From the IMG/VR virus record IMGVR_UViG_3300042922_000423, positions 1 to 43,316 of that record: a stretch of 43,316 bases of DNA; one strand, written 5' to 3'. Positions 1 to 6,573 of this stretch are shown here, piece by piece. The DNA is from a virus. The notes below the pieces were generated by a model. The model was not told the origin of the DNA, searched no databases, and saw only the letters and a list, made by a program, of their open reading frames with translations. The translations under genes were made by a program, and so were the position numbers. Every line of letters starts with the position of its first letter. The stretch's first letter is position 1.

Positions 1-37
1 TTAATTGCCTTGGTCTCGCTTCTTTCCAACTACCCAT
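1..37 (-). CDS. 5' part of a 47-codon gene crossing the window ends
   Basis: An ATG at 37-35 follows a strong ribosome site (AAGGAAGTG, 43-51) with good spacing, and its frame stays open to base 1. Joining base 1 to base 43316 continues the frame without a break to a TAA at 43210-43212. The product is a basic 47-residue protein starting MGSWKEARPRQL. It sits between the last left-end gene (79-417) and the sigma-like regulator (starts 43237), which it would overlap by 28 nt, as expected for a tightly packed early operon. Function unknown. Its main value is as evidence that the two ends are contiguous. Confidence 0.72.
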   Translation of the reverse strand, partial: MGSWKEARPRQL

Positions 38-78
38 TTGCTCACTTCCTTCAACTCTTTTTCGAAAGACGCATTAGT

Positions 79-417
79 TTATTTGGGTTGAATATAGACC
101 ACAATCGCCTTTTTCCAATCAAGTTCAGCGATTACTTTTTCTAGTTTTTCATCAACCTCTTTGTTCTGTTCTTCAGATAATGGGAAGTTTTCGTACGAAA
201 ATAGTTCATCGGCAATTCCATCTGCAAGAGTTTCTGCTACGTCTTCATCACCTTTTAAATACACTGTTCCATCAATAGTTACATACTCATCCACTAGAAC
301 TTTCGAAGGTTGACCAAGTGTATAGTAATGGTCTGAACCTTCTTCGGGGTACATAAAGATTAATTCTCTATCTGGATAATCTTTTAATTTTTCAATTACC
401 TCTAGTGTTTTATCCAT
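79..417 (-). CDS. Hypothetical acidic early protein, 112 aa
   Basis: The ATG has a ribosome site (AAAGGTG) about 7 nt upstream. The product is strongly acidic (about 28 Asp/Glu against 12 Lys/Arg), with an N-terminal stretch beginning MDKTLEVIEKLKDYPD and a helical charged C-terminal half. No enzyme motif or membrane segment is visible. It is followed after 41 nt by the small gene that crosses the window ends, so it belongs to the distal part of the leftward early operon. Similar short proteins of unknown role are common in early regions of Bacillus phages; that is family memory, not a search result. Confidence 0.85.
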   Translation of the reverse strand: MDKTLEVIEKLKDYPDRELIFMYPEEGSDHYYTLGQPSKVLVDEYVTIDGTVYLKGDEDVAETLADGIADELFSYENFPLSEEQNKEVDEKLEKVIAELDWKKAIVVYIQPK

Positions 418-453
418 TATTTTTCACCTTTCTTTATTTCGTACTTTTTGTCA

Positions 454-1806
454 TCAGTTACCTATCACTTGCTTATACCGGTTTGTCTTAACACAAAATT
501 CCGGTAGATTTGCTCTTACAAGTGCATCTGCAAACGGTGGTGGTACAGCATTGCCACATCTGGCGACTTGCTCCGTTTTAGGATAGGGTTTTCCGTCAAA
601 GTCTTTATCGATAATGTAGTTATTTGGAAACCCTTGTGCGGCATATAGTTCATGAGGTTGTAGCATTCTCATCCCGATATCTACAATCTGATAATCTTGT
701 CCTTGTAATGTCACTAACCCGAAGCGATCTCTTGTTGTAATTGTATGGAGCGGATCATTTAGGGATTGTCCAACATCACTGCCATAGTATTTCATTAGAA
801 ACGCTGCTACCAAACTAGCTTTATTAACAGTGGTAATTGCCCCTAAAGGTTGTTCTAATGCATGTCCTGTGGATGACTTATAATGTTGGGCAATAAAAGC
901 TGTTACCAAACCAAATCGATTAGCAGTAGGTACAGTTGCTAACGGCTCATATAGACTACTAGCCCTCGTTTCACTGCCTTGATGCGTATAGTAATGTTGG
1001 ATGAAGCAAGCCTTGTCATCGACGATATACGGACGCTCGCTATCGGTTATAAACTTCTGTATCCCTCTGCTTATCCGAAGTAATGAATTTTCTGCCAGTG
1101 CTTTTTTTCTAGTGAAAATAGATGGTGTACCAATTGACCAATCAATGATTTCGCTTGATGGCCGCCAAGGCTTTAATTTTCCAACTTGAACGGCTAAACT
1201 GTTTGGATCACCATGAGTAGGTTGTGGCCACTCAATTGGTTTTCCATCGCATCGAGCAACCATAAAGAATCTTTTCCGAATAGTAGGAGCTCCATAATCA
1301 CAAGCCTTTAACTCTTTAAACTCCACTTGATAACCAAGGGACTCTAACGCTTTCACAAACGATTGAAAGGTTTTCCCTTTTTGAGAAGTATCAGGATATC
1401 CATCCTCTGTTAATGGTCCCCAGGTCTTAAACTCTTCCACATTCTCCAACATAATGACGCGAGGCTTTACTGCGATTGCCCACTTAACTGCAATCCAAGC
1501 TAATCCTCGAACATTTTTGTTAACTGGTTTCCCACCTTTTGCTTTAGAAAAATGCTTGCAATCAGGGCTAAACCAAGCAAGTCCGACTTTACGACCTCTA
1601 ACTGCCATTACCGGGTCCACATCCCAAACACTCTCGCAGTAATGCTCAGTATCAGGATGATTAGCCTTATGCATTGCAATAGCAGCTGGATCATGATTTA
1701 TGGCAATATCTACACTTAAACCTGTTGCCATTTCGATTCCTGTCGAAGCTCCTCCCCCACCCGCAAAGTTATCGACAATAATTTCTCTGAATAAATCAAG
1801 TTGCAC
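454..1806 (-). CDS. DNA (cytosine-5-)-methyltransferase
   Basis: This enzyme transfers a methyl group from S-adenosylmethionine to C5 of cytosine in DNA, probably protecting phage DNA from host restriction. Motif I is FAGGGG at residues 14-19. The catalytic loop reads SPDC at 80-83 (Cys83 as nucleophile, in place of the usual PC pair). ENV at 121-123 is motif VI, TIRKR near 175-179 resembles motif VIII, and RCGNAVPPPFADAL near the C-terminus is motif X. Between motifs VIII and X, in the target-recognition region, there are three tandem repeats of about 33 residues, each with an aromatic-rich start, a (E/D)PL core and an ITT or VPT element. The start is GTG with an AGGAGGT site. No restriction endonuclease gene is adjacent, so it looks like an orphan methylase. 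Target sequence unknown. Confidence 0.94.
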   Translation of the reverse strand: MQLDLFREIIVDNFAGGGGASTGIEMATGLSVDIAINHDPAAIAMHKANHPDTEHYCESVWDVDPVMAVRGRKVGLAWFSPDCKHFSKAKGGKPVNKNVRGLAWIAVKWAIAVKPRVIMLENVEEFKTWGPLTEDGYPDTSQKGKTFQSFVKALESLGYQVEFKELKACDYGAPTIRKRFFMVARCDGKPIEWPQPTHGDPNSLAVQVGKLKPWRPSSEIIDWSIGTPSIFTRKKALAENSLLRISRGIQKFITDSERPYIVDDKACFIQHYYTHQGSETRASSLYEPLATVPTANRFGLVTAFIAQHYKSSTGHALEQPLGAITTVNKASLVAAFLMKYYGSDVGQSLNDPLHTITTRDRFGLVTLQGQDYQIVDIGMRMLQPHELYAAQGFPNNYIIDKDFDGKPYPKTEQVARCGNAVPPPFADALVRANLPEFCVKTNRYKQVIGN

Positions 1807-1844
1807 TAGCTTACCTCCTAACCATGTATATTTCGTGTCATATA

Positions 1845-1955
1845 TTTACAATAGATTGATAATTTGATAATCTTTCAATGGGTTCATTTATTACCCATTT
1901 TCAAATTAATTTCCCTCAGGCCTCTGACCGGACCGTGCCTGAGGGTTTTGTTTAT
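1845..1955 (+). ncRNA. Putative short plus-strand transcript (unit C)
   Basis: On the strand opposite the flanking genes there is a promoter-like pair, TTTACA at 1845-1850 and TAATCT at 1868-1873 (17-bp spacer, preceded by TGA as in an extended -10). It is followed by a small hairpin (AATGGGT/ACCCATT, about 1876-1898) and a strong intrinsic terminator: a 9-bp perfect stem at 1913-1921/1937-1945, then TTTTGTTTATTTT. A transcript of about 75 nt would result, with no start codon plus ribosome site inside. The T-run lies only on the plus strand, so the structure does not serve the minus-strand genes. Seen directly: promoter-like boxes and terminator. Inferred: an RNA product. Confidence 0.45.
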
Positions 1956-2194
1956 TTTCCGAACCTACTCAAGAACATTTCCCTAATCTTATCCGCTGTA
2001 ATTTCTCCGATGCCGTGGAGATCCTCTAATGTTTCTAGGAGATCCACTAGCTGCTCGATGTCCTTTTCTCGCTGTTCTTTTGCTCCTGCAGAAAACCCTC
2101 GATTAAATATCAGTGATTCCGCTAATTGTAGATTTAATTGAATATCCCTTTTCGGCTTCATTTCCCTTTTCATTTTTCGAAAGGCATTACTCAT
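1952..2194 (-). CDS. Small protein with helix-hairpin-helix-like C-terminus, 80 aa
   Basis: The first half is basic (RKMKREMKPKRD). The C-terminal part contains LHGIGEITADKIREMF, which fits the non-sequence-specific DNA-binding helix-hairpin-helix pattern (hydrophobic-x-GIG-x-x-x-A-x-x-I). This suggests a small DNA-binding accessory protein of the phage replication or recombination genes. ATG start, AGGGAT-like ribosome site. It lies in the leftward early operon upstream of the methyltransferase, separated from it by a 145-nt gap that contains the plus-strand unit C. Exact role unknown. Confidence 0.75.
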   Translation of the reverse strand: MSNAFRKMKREMKPKRDIQLNLQLAESLIFNRGFSAGAKEQREKDIEQLVDLLETLEDLHGIGEITADKIREMFLSRFGK

Positions 2195-2241
2195 TAAATA
2201 TCCCTGCCTTCACGAATAGGTTACGCCAAGCAGCTTTTAGC

Positions 2242-2472
2242 CTATCCTTTTTGCGACGTGTGATGGCTTTTCTTAGCCTTCGCTTTTGCTTTACCTTGTT
2301 TGCCATTACCTTCCCTCACCTTCGCAATTTGGGTACCACCTAGTCGCTTACAATCCACCCCGAAGCGACTGGCGCAATTCCTATAAAGGGAACATCTTGT
2401 TTGGCAAATCATCATGTTGTCTTCCCTAATCATCCATTTAGACCGATCATCAGCAATAACGACTCTTTGCAA
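2242..2472 (-). CDS. Small cysteine-cluster protein, 76 aa
   Basis: The start is TTG at 2472 with GAGGGAAT just upstream; an internal ATG (Met14, before IREDN) is the alternative. Four cysteines within about 20 residues (ICQTRC, NCASRFGVDC) could bind zinc or an Fe-S centre. The tail is Lys/Ala-rich (KQGKAKAKAKK) and likely contacts nucleic acid. Unknown function; the same general layout is common in small phage early proteins. Confidence 0.7.
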   Translation of the reverse strand: MQRVVIADDRSKWMIREDNMMICQTRCSLYRNCASRFGVDCKRLGGTQIAKVREGNGKQGKAKAKAKKSHHTSQKG

Positions 2473-2487
2473 GATATTCCCTCGCTT

Positions 2488-2910
2488 TCACTCTTCTTTT
2501 TCGTGTGCTTCTTTATATCGTTTTATTCTAGCATCAGCGTATGGCTTACCCGTCCAGTGAACTAATTCTTCAAGATAAAACGGTTCAGAGCATCTTGGAC
2601 AATTAGGTATCATCTTATGACCCCTGTAGTGAGACTCTAAGTTTTTTATCACTTTTAACCATGGTTTATAGCTTGCAATTTCTTTTCGTTGTTCTAGCAA
2701 CCGTTCGACATTTTCTGTTAATTCTTCTCTTCTTCGTGCAAAATCTAGTAATGCATCATAAGGGTCCACAACAGCCCCACAACTACTGCAAGTGACGCGT
2801 CGGTTCGTGGTGTCTATTACTACTTTTCTTTTTGGACATTTACATATCTTTTCACGACCTCGAATAATTCTGGCTTCATCAAGGGATATTAAGTTTTCTT
2901 GCAGATCCAT
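2488..2910 (-). CDS. Zinc-ribbon protein, 140 aa
   Basis: Three cysteine knuckles are present: CKCP near residue 23, CSSCG near 42, and CPRC near 108. A charged helical stretch (LDFARRREELTENVERLLEQR) separates the first two from the third. I place the start at the ATG whose AT overlaps the upstream stop (TGATG), because GGAGGTG sits at ideal distance; a GTG three bases upstream is the alternative. It is translationally coupled to the DUF1064 nuclease gene. Likely nucleic-acid binding; specific role unknown. Confidence 0.82.
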   Translation of the reverse strand: MDLQENLISLDEARIIRGREKICKCPKRKVVIDTTNRRVTCSSCGAVVDPYDALLDFARRREELTENVERLLEQRKEIASYKPWLKVIKNLESHYRGHKMIPNCPRCSEPFYLEELVHWTGKPYADARIKRYKEAHEKEE

Positions 2911-3278
2911 CACTTCACCTCCACAAATCCCTTTTTCTTGTCATACTTTAGTATTGTTAAAGTATCTAAGTATTTCCGTTCAAACAGTTTTCTCTTGATA
3001 GCAAATTCCTTGGTGATTGCCCCTTTGATGTCTACAATCTCGATAGAACCATCTAATCTATAAACCTTGAAATCTGCTTTGTAGACAATGCTGCGAAAGG
3101 TTTTCCCATTCTTTTTAAAAGTTTCCTGCAGAACAAATTTAGGTTGGAGCTTAAAATCCTTTATTTGCTTGGCTTGCTTTAACCATTTGAGTTGCAAGTA
3201 ATATTTTGATTCTGCTATGCTGTCGAATTTATGACCATCGATGGTAACCATTTTATTGCCATACTTTGAATCAGCCAT
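2910..3278 (-). CDS. DUF1064-family endonuclease (Holliday-junction-resolvase-like)
   Basis: The 122-residue product has the hallmarks of the DUF1064 phage family: KYGNK near the N-terminus, a conserved acidic helix (FDSIAESKYYLQLK, Glu23), LQPKF, and a PD-(D/E)XK-like core formed by KADF (Asp69) and EIVDIKG (Asp83, Lys85). Members are thought to be nucleases acting on branched DNA in phage recombination and replication. The start ATG directly follows the TAA of the dUTPase gene, and the stop overlaps the next ATG. Function is inferred from motifs. Confidence 0.88.
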   Translation of the reverse strand: MADSKYGNKMVTIDGHKFDSIAESKYYLQLKWLKQAKQIKDFKLQPKFVLQETFKKNGKTFRSIVYKADFKVYRLDGSIEIVDIKGAITKEFAIKRKLFERKYLDTLTILKYDKKKGFVEVK

Positions 3279-3893
3279 TTAATATCCGTCCTCTTGCCTC
3301 TTGTGATTAACGGCATTTTTTTCCATATACGCTTTCTCGATCTGTTCCCACTCAAATCCAAGCATGGCACCGAGTCCAAGAAAGACATTAACAATTCTTT
3401 CATACGTTTTTTGTGTCTTATGGTAGTAAAAAAAGCTAACCAAATCGAAAAGTAAATTAAATTGCCCTAAAATCGATGTTTTCTCGAATTGTTTATAGTC
3501 CTTGTTCGTATCTACACCAATTTCAATACCTTGTTCCAAAATAAAGCTTAAGCAATCGGCATATTCTTCAAGGAGTGGGTTTTTATTTTTTTGAAAGCCA
3601 GTTCCTTCACAGTCAGTGCATGGTTCTGTAGAATATTGAGATTCAAACATTTCAAATGCATCGAAGTATTCGTAAAATCCTTTCCCTTTACAATTTGTAC
3701 ATTTAGCTTTAATTCTCGGCTCCCGGTCATTGCTCCAATGTTTAAACCCTCGCCATTCATTCGCTAATTCTCCTATTTCTACTAGCAAGGCTAAATTCAT
3801 ATTAGGAAATAGGTCTTGCCCTTCTAAATTATGTTTTTTAATAATCCGTTCCCGTAATGGCTTTTGCATTTCAAACAATTTTGATAGATTCAT
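3279..3893 (-). CDS. Dimeric dUTPase-like pyrophosphatase with inserted zinc finger
   Basis: It likely hydrolyses dUTP to dUMP and PPi, keeping uracil out of phage DNA. The all-alpha dUTPase signature is visible as EIGELANEWRGFKHW (metal-binding ExxE) and LLEEYADCLSF (E-x3-D). Between these two metal-binding helices is an insertion of about 45 residues carrying CTNCKGKG and CTDCEGTG, a DnaJ-type CxxCxGxG pair. I moved the start from the upstream GTG (3920) to the ATG at 3893, because AAAGGGG lies five to six bases before it and the upstream gene ends at 3908. Length about 204 aa. Confidence 0.88.
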   Translation of the reverse strand: MNLSKLFEMQKPLRERIIKKHNLEGQDLFPNMNLALLVEIGELANEWRGFKHWSNDREPRIKAKCTNCKGKGFYEYFDAFEMFESQYSTEPCTDCEGTGFQKNKNPLLEEYADCLSFILEQGIEIGVDTNKDYKQFEKTSILGQFNLLFDLVSFFYYHKTQKTYERIVNVFLGLGAMLGFEWEQIEKAYMEKNAVNHKRQEDGY

Positions 3894-3907
3894 GTTTTTC
3901 CCCTTTC

Positions 3908-4114
3908 TTATCGGAACCACTTATGGTCTGGATGATCCACATCCACCTGTTTCATTTCTGCTAGGACCCACACCATTTTCAATTCTTCATAATCCAATTC
4001 ATGCACCGATGTACCTGTTTGATTTTGCGTGATACCCAACTCAAGCAATCTATCCAGCACCATTTCATGTTTCATATTCTTTTGTAGATTTACAGATTTA
4101 TATAAAAGACCCAT
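3908..4114 (-). CDS. Hypothetical early protein, 68 aa
   Basis: ATG start with GAGGTG seven bases upstream. The core reads HEMVLDRLLELGITQNQTG and ends with an acidic to aromatic tail (DHPDHKWFR). No motif assigns a function. It lies 15 nt upstream of the dUTPase start in the same operon. The 98-nt gap on its upstream side (4115-4212) contains only a doubtful 16-codon frame. Confidence 0.78.
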   Translation of the reverse strand: MGLLYKSVNLQKNMKHEMVLDRLLELGITQNQTGTSVHELDYEELKMVWVLAEMKQVDVDHPDHKWFR

Positions 4115-4212
4115 ATATACACCTCACGCTTTCAGATTTCCCTCCTGCGCTGTTTTTCTCGTTGGTTTATACAAATACCTACCCGATTATTAGCACCGCT
4201 ATAATCATCGAA

Positions 4213-4461
4213 CTACGTAGTAACAAGTAAACGTTCCAAATCAGGAGCATAAGAGTAATCGTGATACGGATGTTGAGTTGGTTTTTGTATTTTACGCTCA
4301 CTTGTTAATGATTGATTAATAATCGTATCTCCTCTAAACACTGACTTATTAACGTCTTCGCCAACCTGATATACAATCTTTTCAATCGAGCCAACTTTGT
4401 TAAATTCAATTTGCATTACTTTGTGTACGTTACCGAAAATCTTAATTTTTGGTTGTTTCAT
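4213..4461 (-). CDS. Hypothetical protein, 82 aa
   Basis: The longest open frame here extends to 4620, but its first 53 codons are a shadow of the zinc-ribbon gene. The real start is the ATG at 4461, preceded by AAGGAGTG at 6 nt. The product begins MKQPKIKIFGNVHKV, looks like a small beta-rich domain, and ends with a His/Tyr-rich tail. Function unknown. Confidence 0.75.
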   Translation of the reverse strand: MKQPKIKIFGNVHKVMQIEFNKVGSIEKIVYQVGEDVNKSVFRGDTIINQSLTSERKIQKPTQHPYHDYSYAPDLERLLVTT

Positions 4462-4486
4462 AAATTGCACTCCTTCGCCTTTTAGG

Positions 4487-4702
4487 TCAACGATACATTT
4501 CTGAATAACAACTGGAGCAGTACCCTTCGACTGCAAATCCATTCGGCTTAAAGCATTTCTTGCAACGCTTCGAAAGTGTTTTCCATCTAAAGTTACATTT
4601 CGGACATTCCATGCGAACAAAAATGTTTAAGTCCTTAAATCTGTCCACATGCCCGACCTCGTTACATTTCGGACAATGAAGCACGGTGGTAGTATCGCTC
4701 AT
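4487..4702 (-). CDS. Double zinc-ribbon protein, 71 aa
   Basis: Eight cysteines occur in four CxxC knuckles (HCPKC, ECPKC, RCKKC, YCSSC), enough for two zinc ribbons. The ATG overlaps the upstream stop by 4 nt (ATGA), and AAAGGAG lies upstream, so translation is coupled to the coiled-coil gene before it. Probably a nucleic-acid or protein adaptor. No catalytic residues are visible. Confidence 0.85.
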   Translation of the reverse strand: MSDTTTVLHCPKCNEVGHVDRFKDLNIFVRMECPKCNFRWKTLSKRCKKCFKPNGFAVEGYCSSCYSEMYR

Positions 4703-4995
4703 ACCAGCACTTCTCCTTTCAACCTAGCAACCTCTTTAGCTAGTTTTGTATTTTCTTCCAACATTTTTTCAACAAATTTGAATCGGCATTTTGCTTTGAT
4801 TTCTTTAATCTGCAAGGTGTCTCTTTTGATGCGTTCCAGGAGCAATGTTTCTTGGAGCTGATATTGTTCAACTTCCTTCTGTTGTTTTTCCACCGTTTGT
4901 ATCAACCACAACATCTTTCGAGCAAATAACTCAGAAATATCTTTATCATCTGCGCAATCTAACAGGTCTTTGATATTTTGTAGTTTTAAATCCAC
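4699..4995 (-). CDS. Coiled-coil protein, 98 aa
   Basis: GTG start behind AGGAGGAGC. The sequence is almost entirely predicted helix with heptad-like spacing of Leu, Ile and Val and many Glu/Lys (QQKEVEQYQLQETLLLERIK; EENTKLAKEVARLKGEV). The N-terminal part has DLLDCADDKDISELFARK. Probably a structural or adaptor protein. It occupies the place after the DnaD-type gene where helicase loaders often occur, but no Walker A motif is present, so it is not a DnaC-type loader. Confidence 0.72.
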   Translation of the reverse strand: MDLKLQNIKDLLDCADDKDISELFARKMLWLIQTVEKQQKEVEQYQLQETLLLERIKRDTLQIKEIKAKCRFKFVEKMLEENTKLAKEVARLKGEVLV

Positions 4996-5006
4996 GTTCG
5001 CTCCTC

Positions 5007-5411
5007 CTAATCATCCAAATCCATGTATGGTGGTTTGTTACTATCAATCTTTAAAACTTCTAAATCACCTGGACGAACATAGTTAAGACCTTTCATATCG
5101 CAAGCAACCAGATAAACTGTTTCGAAAGTTGTCTCAATCGATTGGAACTTTCCGACATCACTGTATACACCCATGTAGAAATCTCCTTCAACCCAATCCA
5201 AAAGGTTTGAAACGCTAATTCTTCTTTTGCCGACAATAATTCCTTCCCTAGCACTTTCGAATCCTTTGATAATTCGTTTTTGTACCCAGATTGGGTCGCC
5301 ATCTTCCCATTTATCTTTTTGCTCCGGTGTCATTAAGTCAGGATTGTCAGGTAGATGATCATGTGATTTAACTAAAACCTTGGAAAGTTTTACTTTGTCA
5401 CCCAATTTCAA
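5007..5411 (-). CDS. Hypothetical protein downstream of the replication initiator, 134 aa
   Basis: The start is TTG at 5411 behind GTGAGG; a second TTG two codons later is possible. The sequence looks like a small beta-rich domain (GDKVKLSKVLV; GIIVGKRRISVSNLL; FETVYLVACDM) with an acidic C-terminus. It immediately follows the DnaD-like gene. No recognisable domain. Confidence 0.75.
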   Translation of the reverse strand: MKLGDKVKLSKVLVKSHDHLPDNPDLMTPEQKDKWEDGDPIWVQKRIIKGFESAREGIIVGKRRISVSNLLDWVEGDFYMGVYSDVGKFQSIETTFETVYLVACDMKGLNYVRPGDLEVLKIDSNKPPYMDLDD

Positions 5412-5423
5412 AAGGAATCAACC

Positions 5424-6290
5424 TCACTTCCTAAACTGTTTTAGCTTTTCTTCCATTGCGCGTTTTTTCGTTTCTATTTCATCTGAATCAACCGGTACCG
5501 GGACATACTCCTGGTCCATATATTCAGGCATTTGCTCTTGTCTGATTGGTTTTTTATATGAACCGGATCTCGCTTGTTTTTGATTCTTTTGTTGCTCACG
5601 CTCCGCCTCTGCTGCTTGTACTAATTTCATGGTCTTTAAGCCACGTTTACTCCAATCGATTAATACCTTTTCAACATAGGCATAACTAATCTTGTTGTTA
5701 TTACTAGCAATCTCCAAAGCTCTTAAAATTACATCTGCCTCTAACCCTTCATCCAAAAACATAAGCAATTTATTTTTTGCACTTGTATTAGTAAATCCAA
5801 AACCGTTTGAATCCCAAAAATCCATGATTAATTTCTCTGGCGTAGTAGTAGTATTTAAATTCTTTTCATTATTACCCTTATTACCATTATTGTTTGTGTT
5901 CACTTGTTGTTCATTTGCTGTCCATTTGTTGTTCATTTGTTGCTCATTAGGTTGATAAAGATTCCAGTTTTTTATTGTTACAACACTGTATTTAGTAGTT
6001 GATTTGATGTTCAGAAAATCATTAGTTTCTAAAAACTTTAACCACCGCCAAAGTGTACTTTCTGGGACCTTTTCGCTCTTTTTCACACCATCGTTATAAG
6101 ATTTTTCCAAGGAAAATCTCCCTGTAACAAATTGACCTGGTTGAAGTTTTATAATTTGTTTACCTACTAGCTGCTCATGATCTTTATGTGAAGCTTCCAG
6201 AAGACAGAGCATCCACAATTTCAATAGTTTGGAATCCTGCCATACTGGATTATTCATGATTTTCCTGTGGATGCTTACCCATCCTTGCAA
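5424..6290 (-). CDS. DnaD-type replication initiation protein
   Basis: The N-terminal domain begins GWVSIHRKIMNNPVWQDSK, typical of phage replisome organisers (winged helix, DNA binding). The C-terminal part (LIMDFWDSNGFGF to YAYVEKVLIDWSKRG, residues about 155-220) matches the DnaD-like domain that remodels DNA and recruits helicase loading. A Gln/Asn-rich linker joins them and is encoded by an 11-bp DNA repeat. I prefer the TTG at 6290: AGGCGGTGA, an 8/9 match to the ideal ribosome site, lies 5 nt before it, whereas the GTG at 6299 has none. A charged tail follows the DnaD domain. No helicase, primase or loader gene is visible nearby, so host proteins are probably recruited. Confidence 0.88.
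   Translation of the reverse strand: MQGWVSIHRKIMNNPVWQDSKLLKLWMLCLLEASHKDHEQLVGKQIIKLQPGQFVTGRFSLEKSYNDGVKKSEKVPESTLWRWLKFLETNDFLNIKSTTKYSVVTIKNWNLYQPNEQQMNNKWTANEQQVNTNNNGNKGNNEKNLNTTTTPEKLIMDFWDSNGFGFTNTSAKNKLLMFLDEGLEADVILRALEIASNNNKISYAYVEKVLIDWSKRGLKTMKLVQAAEAEREQQKNQKQARSGSYKKPIRQEQMPEYMDQEYVPVPVDSDEIETKKRAMEEKLKQFRK
5899..5954. repeat. 11-bp tandem iterons inside the initiator gene; candidate replication origin
   Basis: On the plus strand, units with consensus TTCATTTGTTG start at 5899, 5910, 5921 and 5932, followed by a degenerate copy at 5943. The period of exactly 11 bp is not a multiple of three, so the same DNA unit is read in all three frames (NEQQ recurs only every 11 residues). 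This suggests selection on the DNA rather than the protein. Immediately beside it (5855-5898) is an A/T-rich stretch with repeated ATTA/CATTATT elements that could melt. Origins embedded in initiator genes are well known in phages. Confidence 0.6.
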
Positions 6291-6340
6291 AGTGGTCACC
6301 GCCTATTTATTAACTTCCTTGGTATAAATCTCGTAAATCG

Positions 6341-6403
6341 TGATAGACTAATAATGCTTAGTTTTTGAATTGGGCCCGATGTTGGTAGCATCGGGTTTAT
6401 TTT
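6341..6403 (+). ncRNA. Putative short plus-strand transcript (unit B)
   Basis: An extended -10-like box (TGATAGACT, 6341-6349) with a loosely placed TTGGTA upstream (6319-6324) precedes a terminator: CCCGATG (6375-6381), 7-nt loop, CATCGGG (6389-6395), then TTTATTTT. The expected RNA is only about 45-50 nt. The T-run is on the plus strand only, opposite to the neighbouring genes. The layout closely resembles the units at 1845-1955 and 12444-12533. The -35 is poor (19-bp spacer), so promoter activity is less certain here. Confidence 0.38.
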
Positions 6404-6573
6404 GTTGAATTAAACTTCGGTAATAACACACCTAAAAAACATCCGTTTTTGCCACCTCGTTTTATCTTCCATCCTGAGGAACAATCCTGTTCGCCATTAC
6501 CACCACGATTACATTCTGAACAAGCTACCCACAAATGACCTCTTGTATCAACTTTGCTATGTTTTGGTTTCAC
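6397..6573 (-). CDS. Small cysteine-containing protein, 58 aa
   Basis: GTG start with GGAGGTG at 6 nt, overlapping the stop of the preceding 30-codon gene by 4 nt (GTGA). The product begins MKPKHSKVDTRGHLWV and has Cys18, Cys21, Cys31 and Cys45, with glycine-rich linkers and a basic patch, consistent with a small zinc-binding fold. Its stop codon abuts the terminator stem of the opposite-strand unit B. Function unknown. Confidence 0.78.
   Translation of the reverse strand: MKPKHSKVDTRGHLWVACSECNRGGNGEQDCSSGWKIKRGGKNGCFLGVLLPKFNSTK

Noticed and set aside
1-60. Terminal direct repeat or cohesive end at the window ends
   Set aside because: The first and last about 60 bases share no repeat; the bridging gene instead indicates direct continuity.
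1913-1945. Terminator for the minus-strand HhH gene
   Set aside because: The T-run is on the plus strand; on the minus strand the hairpin is followed by AAATTAATTT, so it does not fit a minus-strand terminator.
4115-4212. 16-codon frame (TTG start) in the gap upstream of the 68-residue gene
   Set aside because: Only a marginal ribosome site and no start better than TTG; too short to support.
4462-4620. N-terminal extension of the 82-residue protein (frame open to 4620)
   Set aside because: It is the out-of-frame reading of the zinc-ribbon gene; the ATG at 4461 has AAGGAGTG.
5831-5900. CRISPR-like or microsatellite repeat
   Set aside because: The ATTATT/ACC repeats are short, irregular and part of the linker-coding region; interpreted only as A/T-rich flank of the iterons.
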